Below are positions 13,777-23,038 of a stretch of 64,000 bases of DNA, piece after piece. Under the pieces are notes generated by a model. The model ran no database searches, was not told where the DNA came from, and saw only the letters and a list, made by a program, of their open reading frames with translations. The stretch lies in the NCBI RefSeq assembly GCF_001412215.1, contig NZ_LLWP01000004.1:124001-188000 (forward strand). Reading direction: 5' to 3'. The stretch is from Pedobacter sp. Hv1. GTDB lineage: Bacteria > Bacteroidota > Bacteroidia > Sphingobacteriales > Sphingobacteriaceae. The translations under genes were made by a program, and so were the position numbers. How positions within the stretch are numbered: position 1 is the first letter of the stretch; the number at the start of each line of letters is the position of its first letter.

Positions 13777-16203
13777 ATGATGTCAGATAGTAAACTTACC
13801 ACTAATCAGATTGATGCCTCAGAACTAAGTTTCGATGACTTTAAGTTAATTGTAATTAACGACTATAAGATTGCCTACGAGAGCCGTCAGGCAAGTTTGT
13901 TGGGCCGTAAAGAAGTTTTAACTGGCAAGGCAAAGTTCGGAATTTTTGGTGATGGAAAAGAAGTGCCACAGATTGCCATGGCCAAAGCTTTTAAAAATGG
14001 CGATTGGCGTTCTGGTTATTACCGCGATCAAACTTTTGCATTTGCTACTGGAATTTCCACTATAAAGGAATTTTTTGCACAATTGTATGCAAATCCAAGT
14101 GTAGAGGCAGATCCTTCTTCGGCAGGGCGACAAATGAACTGCCACTTTGCTACCCGTTCTTTAAATGAGGATGGTTCTTGGAAAGATTTAACAACAATTA
14201 AAAATTGTTCTTCAGATATTGCACCAACAGGTGGACAAATGGCCCGCTTAGTGGGTTTGGCTTATGCCTCAAAATTATTCCGCCAAAATCCTGAGCTTGA
14301 TTACCTTAAAAACTTTTCGGTAAAAGGGAATGAAGTTGCTTTCGGTACCATTGGTAATGCATCAACCTCTGAAGGTGTTTTCTTTGAGGCCATTAATGCA
14401 GCTGGTGTATTGCAAGTGCCTATGGCCATTTCTGTTTGGGATGATGGTTATGGAATTTCTGTGCCTGCAAAATACCAAACTACCAAAGAAGATATCTCAG
14501 AAATTTTAAAAGGATTTCAAAGAGAAGAAGGTACTAATGGTTACGAGATTTTTAAGGTGAGAGGCTGGGATTATCCCGCATTATGCGAAACCTATCAAAA
14601 AGCTATTGCGGTATGCCGTGATGAGCATGTACCAGTTTTAATCCACGTAACCGAGGTTACACAACCACAAGGTCACTCTACTTCTGGCTCGCATGAGCGA
14701 TATAAATTAAAAGATCGCTTGGATTGGGAAAAAGAATACGATTGTATTTTACAGATGCGCAAATGGATGATCGAATCGGCTATTGCTACCGAAGAAGATC
14801 TGGTTAAACTAGAAGAAGAAGCTAAAATATTGGTACGCAATACCCAAAAAGAAGCTTGGAATGAATTTTTAGAAGGGATTAAACAAGAGCAGAGTGAAGT
14901 AATCAACATGATCAATGCTTTTGCAAACGGACAGCCAGCTTTAACAAAAATAGCCGCTCAATTGGCTTCTGCATCAGATGCACAACGCAGAGAGGTAATG
15001 TCTGCTGCAAGGAAAGCAATTAGACAAAGTTTACACATGCCATCTGCAGAACGTGAAGTTTTGGTTCAATGGTATTTAAAGAATGCAGAAATAAATGAAG
15101 AGCGATATAGCTCAAAGTTATTTACAGATGGTAAAGAAAGCCCATTTTTAGTCAATGTTGTTCCTGCTGAATATACAGAAAGTAGCAAGATGATTGACGG
15201 GAGAGAACTGCTAAATGCTTGTTTCGATTCTAATTTTGCAAGAGATCAACGTTTAGTTGCTTTTGGCGAAGATTTAGGGAATATTGGAGATGTAAACCAA
15301 GGTTTTGCTGGTTTACAACAGAAATATGGCGATTTAAGGGTAACTGATACAGGCATTCGAGAAATGACCATTGTGGGCCAGGGTATAGGTTTGGCCATGC
15401 GTGGATTAAGACCCATTGCAGAAATACAATATCTTGATTATCTTCTATTTGCATTAAATATTTTAAGTGATGATTTAGCTAGTTTGTCTTACAGAACAAA
15501 AGCTGGTCAGAAAGCTCCTGTAATTGTGCGTACTCGTGGCCATCGTTTAGAAGGCGTTTGGCATTCAGGTTCGCCAATGGGAATGATCTTAGGGTCGCTA
15601 CGTGGCTTACACATCTGTGTACCGAGAAATATGACCCAAGCTGCCGGAATGTACAATACTTTGTTCAGATCTGATGAACCAGCCTTGGTAATTGAGTGTT
15701 TAAATGGTTACCGTTTAAAAGAAAAACTTCCAGAAAATGTGGGAGAGTTTACAGTACCTTTAGGCAAAGCGGAAGTAATAAGAACAGGTACCGACTTAAC
15801 AGTGGTTACCTACGGTTCTACTTTACGTATTGTAGAAGAAGCTGCAGAAGAATTGGAGCAATTGGGTATACATATCGAAATTATTGATCCTCAAACTATT
15901 CTACCTTTTGATATTGATCAATTGTGTAAAAAATCATTGCAAAAAACCAATAAACTTTTGGTGGTTGACGAAGATGTACCTGGAGGTGCAAGTGCATTTA
16001 TTTTACAACAGATTTTGGAAGATCAGCAAGGTTATTATTTGTTAGATGCTCAGCCTAAAACATTAACGGCCAAAGCACATCGTCCGCCTTATGGCTCAGA
16101 TGGTGATTATTTTAGCAAGCCTTCTGTAGATGATGTAATTGAAGCAGTATATCAAATGATGAATGAAAGTAATGCAGCAAAATATCCTGCTATTTTCAAT
16201 TGA
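13777..16203 (+). CDS. Fused 2-oxoacid dehydrogenase E1 alpha/beta (branched-chain type)
   Basis: An 808-aa thiamine-diphosphate enzyme. The alpha half (about 20-350) has RDQTFAFATG, the TPP/Mg region GTIGNASTSEGVFFEAINAAGVLQVPMAISVWDDGYGIS (divergent from the usual GDG..NN) and the phosphorylation-loop-like HSTSGSHERYK. The beta half (about 475-800) has VAFGEDLGNIGDVNQGFAGLQQKYG, DTGIREMTIVGQGIGLAMRGLRPIAEIQYLDY and HRLEGVWHSGSPMG. Such single-chain E1 proteins are standard in Bacteroidota and decarboxylate branched-chain 2-oxoacids (or pyruvate) for an E2/E3 complex. It supplies acyl-CoA primers for iso-fatty acids. It is monocistronic here, without E2. Confidence 0.88.
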   Translation: MMSDSKLTTNQIDASELSFDDFKLIVINDYKIAYESRQASLLGRKEVLTGKAKFGIFGDGKEVPQIAMAKAFKNGDWRSGYYRDQTFAFATGISTIKEFFAQLYANPSVEADPSSAGRQMNCHFATRSLNEDGSWKDLTTIKNCSSDIAPTGGQMARLVGLAYASKLFRQNPELDYLKNFSVKGNEVAFGTIGNASTSEGVFFEAINAAGVLQVPMAISVWDDGYGISVPAKYQTTKEDISEILKGFQREEGTNGYEIFKVRGWDYPALCETYQKAIAVCRDEHVPVLIHVTEVTQPQGHSTSGSHERYKLKDRLDWEKEYDCILQMRKWMIESAIATEEDLVKLEEEAKILVRNTQKEAWNEFLEGIKQEQSEVINMINAFANGQPALTKIAAQLASASDAQRREVMSAARKAIRQSLHMPSAEREVLVQWYLKNAEINEERYSSKLFTDGKESPFLVNVVPAEYTESSKMIDGRELLNACFDSNFARDQRLVAFGEDLGNIGDVNQGFAGLQQKYGDLRVTDTGIREMTIVGQGIGLAMRGLRPIAEIQYLDYLLFALNILSDDLASLSYRTKAGQKAPVIVRTRGHRLEGVWHSGSPMGMILGSLRGLHICVPRNMTQAAGMYNTLFRSDEPALVIECLNGYRLKEKLPENVGEFTVPLGKAEVIRTGTDLTVVTYGSTLRIVEEAAEELEQLGIHIEIIDPQTILPFDIDQLCKKSLQKTNKLLVVDEDVPGGASAFILQQILEDQQGYYLLDAQPKTLTAKAHRPPYGSDGDYFSKPSVDDVIEAVYQMMNESNAAKYPAIFN

Positions 16204-16224
16204 AATAATAACTAGAATTTAGCA

Positions 16225-16260
16225 TAAAGCCCTGGATATATTTTTATTCAGGGCTTTTTT
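16225..16260 (+). terminator. Terminator of the E1 gene
   Basis: Stem AAAGCCCTGG / CAGGGCTTT with an A/T-rich loop, followed by TTTTTT. Confidence 0.8.
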
Positions 16261-16417
16261 GTATTTGTTTTTTAATGAAAAATATTTGCTTATTAGGTAA
16301 TAAACATTATCTTGAACCATTATTTCCGTAGCATGAATTTCCCTCATCCATGTGCTGTTAATGATCAAATTGATAGCTTTTATGGTAATGTTGAATGACT
16401 AAAACTGGTTAAATGAT

Positions 16418-18703
16418 ATGTTCAAAGTTTATATCTTTTGTTTCATTTTATTTTTGACGAGTTTCATTGCCAAAGCACAAGTTAAAACGCCACAACAAAG
16501 ACTCGATAGTTTATTATTGCTAAATCAAAGCCATCCGAAAGAAGATTCGATGAAGGTAGTAATCTTAAAGGAAATCTATCGCCAATATATCAGGTTAAAA
16601 AATACTGCCAAAGTAGAAGAATTTGTTTTTCGAACCATTGTAATGGCTCAAAAGACCAACCAAAAGAACTACGAAGCAGAAGCCTTTTATAGATTTGGCC
16701 TCTATCATCATACTTTCGCCAATTACCAAAAAGCTGAAGAGTATTACACCAAAGCCATAGAGAAATTTATCGCTTTAAAAGATTTGGATTGGGTGGCGGG
16801 TATCTACTTGAACATGGGGGAGATGTATTATCGAATTCCCGATTATGCCAAAGGGCTAGAAGTCAATCAAAAAGCAATTGCCATTTACCTCAAAACAGGC
16901 AATGAGATAGATTTGGCAAGTTGTTATACCAATGTTGCTGGCATTTATCAAGATCTTGGACAACAAGACAATGCTTTATTTTATTTGAAAAAAGCACTAA
17001 AAATTTTCTCTCAGGCTGGCGAAGATACCCGTGGGGTTGCTGTAGTGTACAATACAATTGGAAGGGCCTATTTTACGGCTTCGAGTGATGAGCTGATTAA
17101 AATGGGGGTTGAGCCAAGTCAAAAAAATGAAATATCCTTAGAAAGCTTTACAAAAGCGCTAAGAATTGCAAAAATCATTAATGACAATGGAGTTCAGGGT
17201 GTTGCCAATAAAAACCTTGGCGGCGTTTATGAGGCGATGGGACAAAGGGGGCTTGCACTTAAAGCCTATGAAAAGTCGGTTGAACACAATAAAAAAGAAG
17301 ACAATAGCAGAGAATATGGTTTTAGTCTTTTGGCCTTAGGCGATTTTTATGAACAAGATAACAATTATAGTAAGTCTAGGGAGTTTTTATTGGAGGCCTT
17401 AAATATTGGACAGCTGAACAAATTGCTTGAGCTACAGCGAAATGCTTACCTAAGTTTAAGTAAAGTTGAAGAAAAACAGAAGAATTTTAACCAATCTCTA
17501 AATTATTACAGACAGTATATCTTATTTAAAGACCAGATTTTTAACCAAGAAAAAGAAAAGGAGATTACGAGGAGACAATTGCAAATAGATTTTTCTGTTA
17601 AAGAAAAGGATTATCAATTGAAACAACAGGTAACTGATGGCGAATTGCAAAGGCAAGTTTTATTGGCAAGGCAACAACAGCAAAAACTAGTATTAAGGCA
17701 ACAAGAATTGACTTTAAGCGACCAAGAAAAGAGTTTACAACGTTTAACATTTTTAAAAAGACAAGCAGATCTCGAAAATGAAAAACGTGCTCAAGGCGAT
17801 GTACTTAAACAGCAAAAATTAAAAGCTGCCCTAAAAGACAAAGAAATTAGCCTACAAAGAACAGAGTTGAGAGTGAATAGGAACATCAATATATTTTTAG
17901 GAGTATTGGCTGCAGTTTTGTTTGCCTCTGCCTTATTTGTTTTCTATGCCCAGCATCGAACTGCAAAACTGAACAAGATTGTATCTGAACAAAAATTAGA
18001 GTTGGAAAAACTGGGAAAGGTAAAAGATCGGATATTTAGTTTGGTAAGCCACGATATGCGTACACCTGTAAATTCTCTAATTTCCTTTATTCAGTTGCTT
18101 GAAGGTGGAAATATTAGCCAAGAAAAACTAACCAGATATGCAGCAAACCTTAAAAATACGCTAGGTTATACCTCTGCAATGATGGAAAATTTATTGAATT
18201 GGGCTTCCAGTCAGATGGAAGGTTACCGACCGATTTTAGAAAAATTTGATGCAGAACTTTGTGCTAGAGATGTAATCAACTCGTTGCAGATAGGTGCAAA
18301 TGAGAAAAATATAAAAATTGAAAACAAGATCAAGTCTGGGATACTTTGTTTAGCTGATATGAACATGACTTCGCTTGTTTTGCGGAACTTGATTAGCAAT
18401 TCCATTAAATTTACAGCCAATAATGGTTGGATTAAGGTGAATGCCATACAAACCGAAAGCCATATCTTACTCAATATCACCGATAATGGACGAGGGCTGT
18501 CGCAAAGCCAATTGCTAATGTTTAATCAACCTGGTAACCAAGAAATAGGAGAGAGTACCTTAGGAACCAATAGAGAAAGAGGAACTGGAATTGGCCTGGT
18601 ACTTTGCAAAACATTTACCGGTTTAATGAATGGCAGTTTAGAGGTAGTTAGTAAACAGAATGAAGGCAGTACTTTTACCTTACAATTGCCCAAAGCGACG
18701 TAA
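16418..18703 (+). CDS. TPR-domain sensor histidine kinase
   Basis: A 761-aa protein. Signal peptide at about 1-20 (FIAKAQ), then a periplasmic array of tetratricopeptide repeats (about 60-370, for example NYQKAEEYYTKAIEKF and DNALFYLKKALKIF). A Gln/Glu/Lys-rich coiled coil follows (about 385-485), then one membrane segment (about 490-513), a dimerisation domain with His545 in SLVSHDMRTPVNSL, and an ATPase domain with N box NLISNSIKFT, DNGRG and GTGIGLVLCK. It senses something in the periplasm and autophosphorylates. It has no fused receiver. The nearby LytTR regulator on the other strand is a possible partner. Confidence 0.9.
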   Translation: MFKVYIFCFILFLTSFIAKAQVKTPQQRLDSLLLLNQSHPKEDSMKVVILKEIYRQYIRLKNTAKVEEFVFRTIVMAQKTNQKNYEAEAFYRFGLYHHTFANYQKAEEYYTKAIEKFIALKDLDWVAGIYLNMGEMYYRIPDYAKGLEVNQKAIAIYLKTGNEIDLASCYTNVAGIYQDLGQQDNALFYLKKALKIFSQAGEDTRGVAVVYNTIGRAYFTASSDELIKMGVEPSQKNEISLESFTKALRIAKIINDNGVQGVANKNLGGVYEAMGQRGLALKAYEKSVEHNKKEDNSREYGFSLLALGDFYEQDNNYSKSREFLLEALNIGQLNKLLELQRNAYLSLSKVEEKQKNFNQSLNYYRQYILFKDQIFNQEKEKEITRRQLQIDFSVKEKDYQLKQQVTDGELQRQVLLARQQQQKLVLRQQELTLSDQEKSLQRLTFLKRQADLENEKRAQGDVLKQQKLKAALKDKEISLQRTELRVNRNINIFLGVLAAVLFASALFVFYAQHRTAKLNKIVSEQKLELEKLGKVKDRIFSLVSHDMRTPVNSLISFIQLLEGGNISQEKLTRYAANLKNTLGYTSAMMENLLNWASSQMEGYRPILEKFDAELCARDVINSLQIGANEKNIKIENKIKSGILCLADMNMTSLVLRNLISNSIKFTANNGWIKVNAIQTESHILLNITDNGRGLSQSQLLMFNQPGNQEIGESTLGTNRERGTGIGLVLCKTFTGLMNGSLEVVSKQNEGSTFTLQLPKAT

Positions 18704-18841
18704 AATCGTAGTTTTTAGGTTAAAAGGTCTACCCAATAATTGTTTTAATCGACTAAATAGCCCAATTCATCAACTATACCAAAAGCCTAGTTTTATTTTA
18801 TTGAAATTTGTACCATTCAATTCGTACAACAGGAGATAAAA

Positions 18842-18949
18842 ATGAGTATTGTTAAGATTAAAGCTTTAGGAAAATTAGTTGGAAATTTTGTTGTGTTTCT
18901 TTATAGCCAGGGAATAAGTAACAATAGGATGGTTAAAAGGTTGAAATAA
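18842..18949 (+). CDS. Possible 35-aa basic peptide
   Basis: A short frame MSIVKIKALGKLVGNF...RMVKRLK preceded by AGGAG 6 nt upstream of the ATG, which is uncommon in this genome. It is cationic with a hydrophobic centre (LVGNFVVFLY) and would be amphipathic. It ends 2 nt before the convergent LytTR stop. Nothing else is recognisable in 18704-18951. It may be a chance frame; no family is recognised. Confidence 0.25.
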   Translation: MSIVKIKALGKLVGNFVVFLYSQGISNNRMVKRLK

Positions 18950-18951
18950 AC

Positions 18952-19698
18952 CTATTTTGTATGCCTAGAAATGGTTTTATTGGTAATTTTCTCCATTAAT
19001 TCCTGTCTATTTGCCAAGCTAATTGGTACATTGTAATTATGGTTCAACATAATTTCGTTATTGGCAACAGTTGCAATCTGATTTAAGTTAATGATATACT
19101 GTTTGTGTACCCTCGCAAAATTTTGTGGGAGCTGCTTTTCTAAATTCTTAAGATTAACTAAAGTGATGTGTTTTCCTTCTGCAGTAAATAACCTTGAAAA
19201 ATCACCCATGCTTTCAATATAGATCACATCTTCATAATTCAATCTGGTAAAACCTTTGGTTTCCTTGATAAAAAAGTAATGATCTGAATCTGAAGAGGGG
19301 ATTACATTGTTTTGATTTAAATCGGCTTGTCTTTTAAGATCGAGATATTCGATAGCTTTAGTACTCGCTTTTAACAAGCGTTCAAATGTGGCTGGTTTCA
19401 CAATAAAATCTAGCGCATCCAGATTAAAGCTTTCGGCAGCGTACTCTGTAAAAGAAGTAATAAAGATAAAAATGGGAGGATTTTTAATGCTTTTCAACAA
19501 GCCCATTCCAGAAAGCTCTGGCATGTCAATGTCTGAGAAAACAATATCGATCTGTTCATTAATTAGGATATCCGATGCCTCAATCCCATTCTCACATGCA
19601 GCTTTTATTTCGAGTCTGTTAATTTTACGCAAAAACATTTCAATTGCATCGCGTTCAATCTCGTTATCGTCAACTATTAAACAGGTATAATTCCTCAT
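18952..19698 (-). CDS. LytTR-family response regulator
   Basis: A 248-aa regulator. The receiver domain (1-120) has the acidic pair Asp10/Asp11, phospho-acceptor Asp56 in FSDIDMPE, Thr/Ser in FITSF and Lys in FIVKPATF. A LytTR DNA-binding domain (about 145-240) has INYEDVIYIESMGDFSRLFT-like strands, LKNLEKQLPQNFARVHKQYIINLNQI and the final NVPISLANRQELMEKI. LytTR proteins bind tandem direct repeats in promoters. It is convergent with the TPR kinase gene and may be its output, although the usual LytS-type partner is not adjacent. Confidence 0.9.
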   Translation of the reverse strand: MRNYTCLIVDDNEIERDAIEMFLRKINRLEIKAACENGIEASDILINEQIDIVFSDIDMPELSGMGLLKSIKNPPIFIFITSFTEYAAESFNLDALDFIVKPATFERLLKASTKAIEYLDLKRQADLNQNNVIPSSDSDHYFFIKETKGFTRLNYEDVIYIESMGDFSRLFTAEGKHITLVNLKNLEKQLPQNFARVHKQYIINLNQIATVANNEIMLNHNYNVPISLANRQELMEKITNKTISRHTK

Positions 19699-19867
19699 TT
19701 AACTTTAAAGATAAATTTAAAATCCAATCTAAAAAATAATTATCGTATAAGGTAATAATTTTAAAAAAAGAAATGATCACAGTTGTTTTTTTATCTAATT
19801 GAAATATAGCTAATTAGCTTTTTTTAGCTTTGGACTTGTTCTAAATTATATATTTGAAGGAATTAAA

Positions 19868-20476
19868 TTATTTATGTTTCTTTTCTCCTGTGTATAATTT
19901 TTCGCCTGCGGTAATGGCAATGGGAAGGTCATTTTCTTCTGGAGGTACTGGGCAGCGGTAACCATCGCTATAAGCACAATAAGGATTATAGGCTTTGTTA
20001 AAGTCTATTGTAATGCGTTTATTTTTGATGTCATTGCTATTCAAATCAATATATCTTCCACCCCCATAAGTTTCTTTGTTATTGGTTTGATCTGTAAATG
20101 GGAGAAATAGCAAATCTTTATAGGCTGGATTAATTGCTAAGGCAATGTTTTTATATACGGTTATTTTTAAAGCTTTTCCTTTGAGCGTAAAGTTCAATTC
20201 TGCATAACGAATAAATTCTTTGCTCGTTCCATCATAGGTTGGCATTTTAAAAATTTTTTCACCGGTTAATATTTTAACCGAAGCATTAACGCTATAGTTG
20301 CTATCAGCCTCATAAAAGTGAAGGTTTTTGAGGTCTTCTGCTTGAAGTGGGGAACGAGCTTCGGCCAGAAAATCTGCTTTATATTTAGTTCGATGTGCTT
20401 CAATTGAACTTTTATAGCCTTGGGCAATTCCATTCAAACTGAAAAAGCAAAAAAGTAAACCTAAATATCTACCCAT
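19868..20476 (-). CDS. Secreted DUF1684 protein
   Basis: A 202-aa protein with an N-terminal signal peptide (LGLLFCFFSLNGIAQG). It matches DUF1684: KMPTYDG, a YAELNFTLKGKALKITVYKN strand pair, LFLPFTDQTNNKETYGGGRYIDL and DFNKAYNPYCAYSDGYRCPVPPEENDLPIAITAGEK. The last block with invariant N-PYC and PPEEN is the family hallmark. Function is unknown. It is the last gene of the aro operon, 5 nt after aroC, but is probably an unrelated passenger because its product is exported. Confidence 0.85.
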   Translation of the reverse strand: MGRYLGLLFCFFSLNGIAQGYKSSIEAHRTKYKADFLAEARSPLQAEDLKNLHFYEADSNYSVNASVKILTGEKIFKMPTYDGTSKEFIRYAELNFTLKGKALKITVYKNIALAINPAYKDLLFLPFTDQTNNKETYGGGRYIDLNSNDIKNKRITIDFNKAYNPYCAYSDGYRCPVPPEENDLPIAITAGEKLYTGEKKHK

Positions 20477-20481
20477 GTTGT

Positions 20482-21579
20482 TTATAATTTAGCTGTTTTA
20501 TTTCTTAAAAATTGATCGGCAAGTACCAATGCTGCCATAGCCTCCACAATAATCACTGCCCTAGGCACTACACAAGGATCATGTCGGCCTTTACCTTTAA
20601 TTTCTGCAGCTTCACCAGCAGCATTAATGGTGGCTTGGTTATGCATAATGGTAGCCACAGGTTTAAATGCAACATTGAAAGTAATATCCATTCCATTAGA
20701 GATACCCCCTAAAATACCACCTGCATGATTGGTTATGGTTTTGAAAACCTGAACATTGCTAGCTTTAGGCTGTGGAATGTCGTTATGTTGCGAACCTCTA
20801 AGTTCACTGCCAGCAAATCCTGAACCATATTCAAAACCGTGTACTGCATTGATACTTAGCATTGCCTTTCCTAAATCTGCATGTAGTTTATCAAATACGG
20901 GTTCGCCTAAACCAGCCGGGCAGCCTTTAATTACACAACTGATCTTTCCACCTACGGTATCCCCATCTTTGCGAACAGAATCAATAAAATCAATCATTTG
21001 GTTGGCTGTTGCAGGATCTGCACAACGCACTATATTTTCTTCTCTGGTTGCCAAGGCCGAAGCCAAATCGTTGGTGTTAAAGTTTGGCGCCGTAATTTGT
21101 CCAACTGCAGTTACATGTGCGAAAATTTCTATCCCAAATTCTTTCAGTAGCAGTTTTGCAATTGCCCCAGCAGCCACACGGGCAGCAGTTTCGCGGGCCG
21201 AAGAGCGACCGCCGCCTCTATGATCACGAATACCATATTTGGCATCATATACATAATCTGCATGGCTAGGCCTATACACATCTATGTTATGTCCGTAATC
21301 TTTAGAGCGTTGATCTTCGTTTTGTATTAGTAAAGCTATAGGTGTTCCTGTACTTTTACCTTCAAAAATTCCAGATAAAACCTGTACCGTATCGCTCTCT
21401 TTACGTTGGGTGGTAATTTTAGATTGACCGGGTTTGCGCTTATCTAATTCTGATTGAATAAATGCTAAGTCGATTGTTAATCCTGCCGGACAGCCATCGA
21501 TAATTACACCAATAGCAATTCCGTGCGATTCGCCAAAAGTTGTGATTTTAAATAATTGCCCGAATGAGTTACCTGCCAT
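20482..21579 (-). CDS. aroC: Chorismate synthase
   Basis: A 365-aa enzyme making chorismate from 5-enolpyruvylshikimate-3-phosphate with reduced FMN; it is the last shikimate step. Signatures: TFGESHG near residues 14-20, [67 protein letters not shown] and the C-terminal [18 protein letters not shown] with [13 protein letters not shown]. The length is normal. It lies 95 nt downstream of aroA, with a pair of inverted heptad-repeat arrays in the gap, and probably belongs to the same attenuator-controlled transcript. Confidence 0.95.
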   Translation of the reverse strand: MAGNSFGQLFKITTFGESHGIAIGVIIDGCPAGLTIDLAFIQSELDKRKPGQSKITTQRKESDTVQVLSGIFEGKSTGTPIALLIQNEDQRSKDYGHNIDVYRPSHADYVYDAKYGIRDHRGGGRSSARETAARVAAGAIAKLLLKEFGIEIFAHVTAVGQITAPNFNTNDLASALATREENIVRCADPATANQMIDFIDSVRKDGDTVGGKISCVIKGCPAGLGEPVFDKLHADLGKAMLSINAVHGFEYGSGFAGSELRGSQHNDIPQPKASNVQVFKTITNHAGGILGGISNGMDITFNVAFKPVATIMHNQATINAAGEAAEIKGKGRHDPCVVPRAVIIVEAMAALVLADQFLRNKTAKL

Positions 21580-21590
21580 GAGTAAGAATA

Positions 21591-21618
21591 AAGTAGTTAG
21601 TATTTAGTAGTTAGATTG
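21591..21618 (+). repeat. Heptad repeat array, four units, upstream of aroC
   Basis: Four contiguous 7-bp units resembling TAGTAKT. They form the left arm of an inverted pair with 21657-21691, which has the same words on the other strand plus one extra unit. Confidence 0.6.
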
Positions 21619-21656
21619 ATTTTACTTGTAATAAATCTTAATTGTAATTTTGCATT

Positions 21657-21691
21657 CAGTCTAAATACTTTATACTAAGTACTAACTACTG
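21657..21691 (-). repeat. Heptad repeat array, five units, overlapping the aroA 3' end
   Basis: On the minus strand five 7-bp units of the TAGTAYT type. The first two and a half encode the last residues (SVVST) and stop codon of aroA, so the gene's terminus is repeat-derived. Confidence 0.6.
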
Positions 21692-22949
21692 AAAAACCTG
21701 CTTTTTCCAGATCATCCCAAAAGTAAGGATAAGATTTTTCAACTACTTGTTTTTCTTCAATTTCTAAAGTATCAATTTTCAATGCCAAAGGAGCAAAGGC
21801 CATTGCCATGCGGTGATCTTCGTAAGTGCTAATGGTTACTTTTTCTGGAAAATGTAGTCCACTACAATCTAATTTATAACTGAAGTTCTTTTCAATAAAT
21901 TTAACTCCAATTTTTGCCAGTTCGGTCTGTAAGGCTAAAACACGGTTGGTTTCTTTAATTTTTAAGGTTTCTAGGCCTGTAAAAGTTGCATCATGGCCCA
22001 AGGCGGCACAAACAACTACTATTGTTTGTGCCAAATCTGGACATTCTTTTAGATCAAAAATCTTTCGTTCTATTTTTTTAGGTTCTTTTTTGAGATAAAC
22101 ACCACCATTTTTAAATTGTGAGGTGATCCCAAAATTCGCCATGATTTCTGTGATTTTACTATCGCCTTGTAAACTATAACCATTTAATCCCGGTAAAAAT
22201 AGACTAGCCTCATCGGCTAGGGCAGCAATGGCATACCAATAAGAAGCGGCACTCCAGTCTGGTTCTACATAAAGTGTAGCTTGGTTAAAAGTTTGTGGGG
22301 CAATGGTAATTGTGTTTTCATCCCAGTCATTGCTAATCCCAACTTGCTCCAACATGGCCAAGGTCATTTCTACATAAGGTTTAGAAGTCAGTTCTCCTTC
22401 AATCTCTAAGGTTAAACCTAGTGGGAGTGAAGGGGCAATCATTAACAATGCCGAAATATATTGGCTACTGATATCACCTTTTATCTTCACATTTGAGCTT
22501 GTTTGTTCAAAAGGACCAGAAATTTGCAAAGGTGGAAATCCTTCATTTTCCAGATAGGTTATTTGCGCACCAATACTTCTTAAGGCTTCAGCCAAAATCC
22601 CAATGGGCCGTTGCTTCATCCTTTCTGTTCCTGTTAAGGTAAACTCTCCTTGCTGAATAGCTAAAAAAGCCGTTAAAAAACGCATTGCTGTACCAGCTGG
22701 GCCAATATCTACTGTTAGTCTTGAGTCCTCAGTACTAAGTCCTGAGTTTTGAGTCTCGAATATAGCTTTAAGACTGCCAGTAAGGGTAACTGTATCAGCC
22801 GCAACTGATAAATTCTCTACTTTTACAGTGTTTTTGCTTAGCGCATTGATAATCAAAGCTCTATTGCATTCGCTCTTAGAACCTGTAAGTTTAATTTCGG
22901 TATCAATCTGTTTGTTTCCTTTGAAAGAAAGCAATACGTTTTCGGACAT
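21675..22949 (-). CDS. aroA: 3-phosphoshikimate 1-carboxyvinyltransferase (EPSP synthase)
   Basis: A 424-aa enzyme from the ATG at 22949 (MSENVLL); an upstream ATG would add 20 residues unlike the family. It transfers enolpyruvyl from PEP to shikimate-3-phosphate. Lys25, Ser26 and Arg30 in TGSKSECNRALI and the PEP loop GPAGTAMRFLTA (83-94) are present, as are SSQYISALLM, KETNRVLAL and the EDHRMAMAFAP block. It is odd that residues 65-78 are encoded by six 7-bp repeat units and the last five by another array, both of which also occur in intergenic DNA. It is mid-operon between DAHP synthase and aroC. Confidence 0.95.
   Translation of the reverse strand: MSENVLLSFKGNKQIDTEIKLTGSKSECNRALIINALSKNTVKVENLSVAADTVTLTGSLKAIFETQNSGLSTEDSRLTVDIGPAGTAMRFLTAFLAIQQGEFTLTGTERMKQRPIGILAEALRSIGAQITYLENEGFPPLQISGPFEQTSSNVKIKGDISSQYISALLMIAPSLPLGLTLEIEGELTSKPYVEMTLAMLEQVGISNDWDENTITIAPQTFNQATLYVEPDWSAASYWYAIAALADEASLFLPGLNGYSLQGDSKITEIMANFGITSQFKNGGVYLKKEPKKIERKIFDLKECPDLAQTIVVVCAALGHDATFTGLETLKIKETNRVLALQTELAKIGVKFIEKNFSYKLDCSGLHFPEKVTISTYEDHRMAMAFAPLALKIDTLEIEEKQVVEKSYPYFWDDLEKAGFSVVST
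22716..22757 (-). repeat. Heptad repeat array inside the aroA coding sequence
   Basis: Exactly six 7-bp units (consensus ARGACTC, minus strand), 42 bp or 14 codons in frame, encoding ETQNSGLSTEDSRL between the Leu-rich helix and the GPAGTAMR loop. Because 42 is a multiple of 3, the insertion keeps the reading frame. Confidence 0.65.
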
Positions 22950-23038
22950 TCTTTTAGTATATAGTAAGGTGTAAGAAATATAAAATAATAAGTGGCGTAG
23001 CTGGTACAAATGAACTATTGAACCTATTTACTACTCTT

